Positions 9,056 to 9,120 of a DNA stretch of 9,120 nucleotides are shown piece by piece. The stretch is taken from the NCBI GenBank assembly GCA_011620245.1, contig WOZN01000398.1:1377-10496 (forward strand), written 5' to 3'. Positions within the stretch are counted from its first letter, which is position 1, and each line of letters begins with the position of its first letter. The translations under genes were made by a program, and so were the position numbers. The notes below the pieces were generated by a model. It saw only the letters and a list, made by a program, of their open reading frames with translations. It made no database searches and had not been told where the DNA came from. The DNA is from Acidovorax sp. GTDB lineage: Bacteria > Pseudomonadota > Gammaproteobacteria > Burkholderiales > Burkholderiaceae_C.

Positions 9056-9079
9056 CGTGTTCCTCTTACCTTTTGATTC
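9056..9079. promoter_or_regulatory. 24-base divergent gap between apaH and the next gene
   Basis: The two start codons are separated by only 24 bases, most of which is taken by the apaH ribosome-binding site (complement of 9060-9067). There is no room for two promoters, so at least one promoter must lie inside the opposing coding region. On the plus strand the gap is pyrimidine-rich (TTCCTCTTACCTTTTGATTC) and holds no Shine-Dalgarno sequence for the right-hand gene. Confidence 0.4.
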
Positions 9080-9120
9080 ATGGATTTTCTGCTGATCGCG
9101 CTGCTGACGCTGCTCAATGG
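9080..9120 (+). CDS. N-terminus of a membrane protein, probably CorC/TlyC 'hemolysin' family (partial)
   Basis: Only 13 whole codons are present before the window ends: MDFLLIALLTLLNG begins a hydrophobic segment, with the final G partial. This start is typical, as I recall it, of HlyC/CorC (CNNM plus CBS domain) membrane proteins, whose first helix reads like LLxLLNGLFAxSE and which are linked to magnesium or cobalt efflux. No domain can be checked here. The codon pattern is consistent with coding, but no Shine-Dalgarno sequence precedes the ATG, so translation may be leaderless or the true start may differ. Any secreted or membrane protein with an N-terminal helix remains possible. Confidence 0.55.
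   Translation, partial: MDFLLIALLTLLN

Noticed and set aside
8195..9076. Open plus-strand frame of about 293 codons opposite apaH
   Set aside because: The minus strand carries a full-length ApaH with all metallophosphoesterase motifs and a good ribosome-binding site; the plus frame is compositionally antisense.

Overview
The window looks like chromosomal DNA of a high-GC betaproteobacterium, most likely a member of the Comamonadaceae (Acidovorax, Comamonas or a relative). The support is strong GC bias at third codon positions, protein sequences that read like that family's versions of guanine deaminase, dCTP deaminase, RhlE and ApaH, and two copies of a palindromic intergenic repeat (AGCGCTT...AAGCGCT followed by TAGCTAT.AAAAACATAG) of a type I recall from those genomes. 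The placement is inferred by eye, not by a search.

Layout. 1-31: probable tail of a terminator from an upstream gene. 120-1169 (+): a zinc deaminase of the adenosine deaminase superfamily that reads as an adenine deaminase. 1170-1497: no intact gene, but rearranged remnants of a BMP/Med-type ABC transporter substrate-binding protein, one piece inverted and two pieces direct with the middle deleted. 1498-2808 (+): guanine deaminase, whose last residues and stop are supplied by a dispersed repeat. 2869-3441 (+): dCTP deaminase. 3442-3565: intergenic, with a Pho-box-like promoter candidate. 3566-5890 (+): a 774-residue lipoprotein with a beta-propeller-like N-terminal part and a phytase-like esterase C-terminal part, followed by a terminator. 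5987-6226 (+): the C-terminal remnant of a YpfJ-like neutral zinc metallopeptidase. 6305-6360: second copy of the dispersed repeat. 6452-7945 (+): RhlE-type DEAD-box RNA helicase. 7989-8033: a perfect 18-bp inverted repeat between convergent genes. 8210-9055 (-): ApaH. 9080-9120 (+): the first 13 codons of a membrane protein, probably a CorC/TlyC ('hemolysin') family protein, cut by the window end.

How the genes fit together. The first third is a purine salvage or catabolism block: adenine to hypoxanthine and guanine to xanthine, both of which xanthine dehydrogenase could then oxidise. The decayed substrate-binding protein between the two deaminases suggests an uptake system that once belonged to the block. 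dCTP deaminase (dUTP supply) is a third, unrelated deaminase directly downstream. The lipoprotein may be phosphate-related, on the strength of its phytase-like domain and the Pho-box-like element. The remainder is housekeeping (RhlE, ApaH).

I see no phage, toxin-antitoxin, CRISPR or defence genes. The points worth a second look are the two gene relics, the repeat that has become coding sequence, the candidate Pho box, and the substrate specificity of the first deaminase.
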